A DNA stretch of 23,317 nucleotides from JBGPIT01 sp041485125 (GTDB lineage: Bacteria; Desulfobacterota; Binatia; UTPRO1), in contig JBGPIT010000034.1 in NCBI GenBank assembly GCA_041485125.1, positions 1-23,317 on the forward strand. Direction: 5' to 3'. Positions 22,403 through 23,317 of this stretch are shown here, in pieces. A program made the translations under genes and the position numbers. The notes beneath the pieces were generated by a model. It ran no database searches. It was not told the origin of the DNA and saw only the letters and a list, made by a program, of their open reading frames with translations. How positions within the stretch are numbered: the stretch's first letter is position 1; every line of letters starts with the position of its first letter.

Positions 22403-22451
22403 TCGCGCTCCCGCGGTCAGCCGGCTGCAGCAGTGCGGCTACGGCGTCCGC

Positions 22452-23315
22452 CTACTTGAACGGTCGGCTCTCCCACCACGGATAGAAGTCCGGCATGTCC
22501 GTGCTCGGGCGCAGAGTAAACTTCGGCGGGCGCTTCTCCAGGAACGACGCGACGCCTTCGTGCGCGTCGGCGGACCCGCCCATGAAGTAGATCGCGCGCG
22601 AGTCGACCTTGTGCGCTTCCATCGGGTGGTCGGCACCGAGCATGCGCCAGAGCAGCTGGCGCGAGAGCGCGATCGACATCGCCGACGTGCCCTCGGCCAT
22701 CTCGTGCGCGAGCCTCTTCGCCGCCGCGAGCACACCCTCCGACGGAAAGACGCGGCTCACCAGGCCGGCCGCGAGCGCTTCCTCGGCGTTGAAGACGCGG
22801 CCGGTGTAGACCCACTCCGCGGCGCGGCTGATGCCGACGATGCGCGGCAGGAACCAGCTGCTGCACGCCTCCGGCACGATGCCGCGCTTGCTGAAGACGA
22901 AGCCCATGCGCGCGGTCGTGGCGGCGATGCGGACGTCCATCGGCAACGTCATGGTGATGCCGACGCCGACCGCGGGACCGTTGATCGCGGCGATCACCGG
23001 TTTCTTCGACTCGAAGATGCGCAGCGTGAGAAGGCCGCCGCCGTCGCGGTGCTCCTCCATCGAGAGCGGCTTCTTGCCTTGGCTGTGATCGAAGGCACCG
23101 CTGCCGCCGGAGAGATCCGCACCGGCGCAGAACGCGCGGCCGGCGCCGGTCACGATCACCACCCGCACCGCGTCGTCGGCATCGGCGCGATCGAACGCGT
23201 CGATGAGCTCGTGCATCATCTTCGTGGTGAAGGCGTTCAGCTTCTCGGGACGGTCGAGCGTGATGGTGAGAATGCCGTCGTCGGCGACGTCGTACCGGAT
23301 CTGCTCGTAGGCCAT
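22452..23315 (-). CDS. Crotonase-family protein, enoyl-CoA isomerase-like active site
   Basis: A 287-aa crotonase-fold enzyme acting on an acyl-CoA thioester. Oxyanion-hole segments AFCAGADL (about 61-68) and NGPAVGVG (112-119) are present. The two hydratase glutamates of rat ECHS1 are not: the first position is Thr121, and the second has no Glu. Instead Glu149 lies in GIVPEACSS, which closely matches the PEGCSS segment carrying the catalytic Glu of human ECI2 (delta3,delta2-enoyl-CoA isomerase). Similar bacterial proteins are usually annotated enoyl-CoA hydratase, but isomerase activity is the better guess. With the acyl-CoA dehydrogenase nearby it could serve oxidation of unsaturated fatty acids. 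The start ATG 23313-23315 is 2 nt from the window end, so its ribosome site and any upstream partner cannot be seen. Confidence 0.9.
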   Translation of the reverse strand: MAYEQIRYDVADDGILTITLDRPEKLNAFTTKMMHELIDAFDRADADDAVRVVIVTGAGRAFCAGADLSGGSGAFDHSQGKKPLSMEEHRDGGGLLTLRIFESKKPVIAAINGPAVGVGITMTLPMDVRIAATTARMGFVFSKRGIVPEACSSWFLPRIVGISRAAEWVYTGRVFNAEEALAAGLVSRVFPSEGVLAAAKRLAHEMAEGTSAMSIALSRQLLWRMLGADHPMEAHKVDSRAIYFMGGSADAHEGVASFLEKRPPKFTLRPSTDMPDFYPWWESRPFK

Positions 23316-23317
23316 GG

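Noticed and set aside
1..23317. CRISPR array, tRNA, rRNA, insertion sequence or attachment site
   Set aside because: No regularly spaced repeats, cloverleaf-like sequence, transposase or integrase, or terminal inverted repeats were seen on reading both strands.

Overview
The window is about two-thirds GC or higher, densely coding and Gram-negative in character. It has a Wza-type outer-membrane polysaccharide export lipoprotein, a second lipobox lipoprotein and Sec-exported small proteins. The mix of acyl-CoA dehydrogenase, crotonase, amidase, MAPEG enzyme, many sensor kinases and an actinobacterial-style six-TM cyclase suggests a soil- or sediment-type deltaproteobacterial, myxobacterial or Binatota-like organism. 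That placement is inference; there is no rRNA, tRNA or marker gene here to fix it. I see no mobile element, CRISPR array or RNA gene.

Region 1 (1-5621): A Wzc-type tyrosine autokinase (cut by the window edge) and a Wza-type exporter lie on the minus strand. A 90-aa secreted six-cysteine protein sits 20 nt upstream of the exporter, and its half-identical paralog lies about 0.9 kb further upstream. A candidate promoter with an overlapping inverted repeat precedes the first of the pair. Divergent from the second is a secreted 14-cysteine protein. Twelve of its cysteines form an exact mirror-image spacing about one point, as expected for an antiparallel helical hairpin closed by a ladder of disulfides. 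This is the most striking signal in the window.

Region 2 (5714-9574): A membrane-anchored NTF2-like protein, an alpha/beta hydrolase and an amidase (probable operon, minus strand), and a MAPEG-family membrane enzyme.

Region 3 (9827-18526), signalling: A lone receiver-domain protein; a large Arg/Pro-rich protein ending in what looks like a degenerate protein-kinase fold; and a six-TM/HAMP/class III nucleotide cyclase whose reading frame is broken by one in-frame TAG inside the HAMP domain. Then comes a tightly overlapping three-gene cassette: a REC-histidine kinase, a membrane PAS-GAF histidine kinase and an Rcp1-like response regulator.

Region 4 (18527-23315): A minus-strand operon of an ACAD10/11-like acyl-CoA dehydrogenase, an FG-GAP/VCBS lipoprotein and a small cysteine-bearing membrane protein. 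An HDOD protein and a crotonase with an isomerase-type active site follow. Several convergent gene pairs end within 0-12 nt of each other, leaving no room for ordinary terminators.
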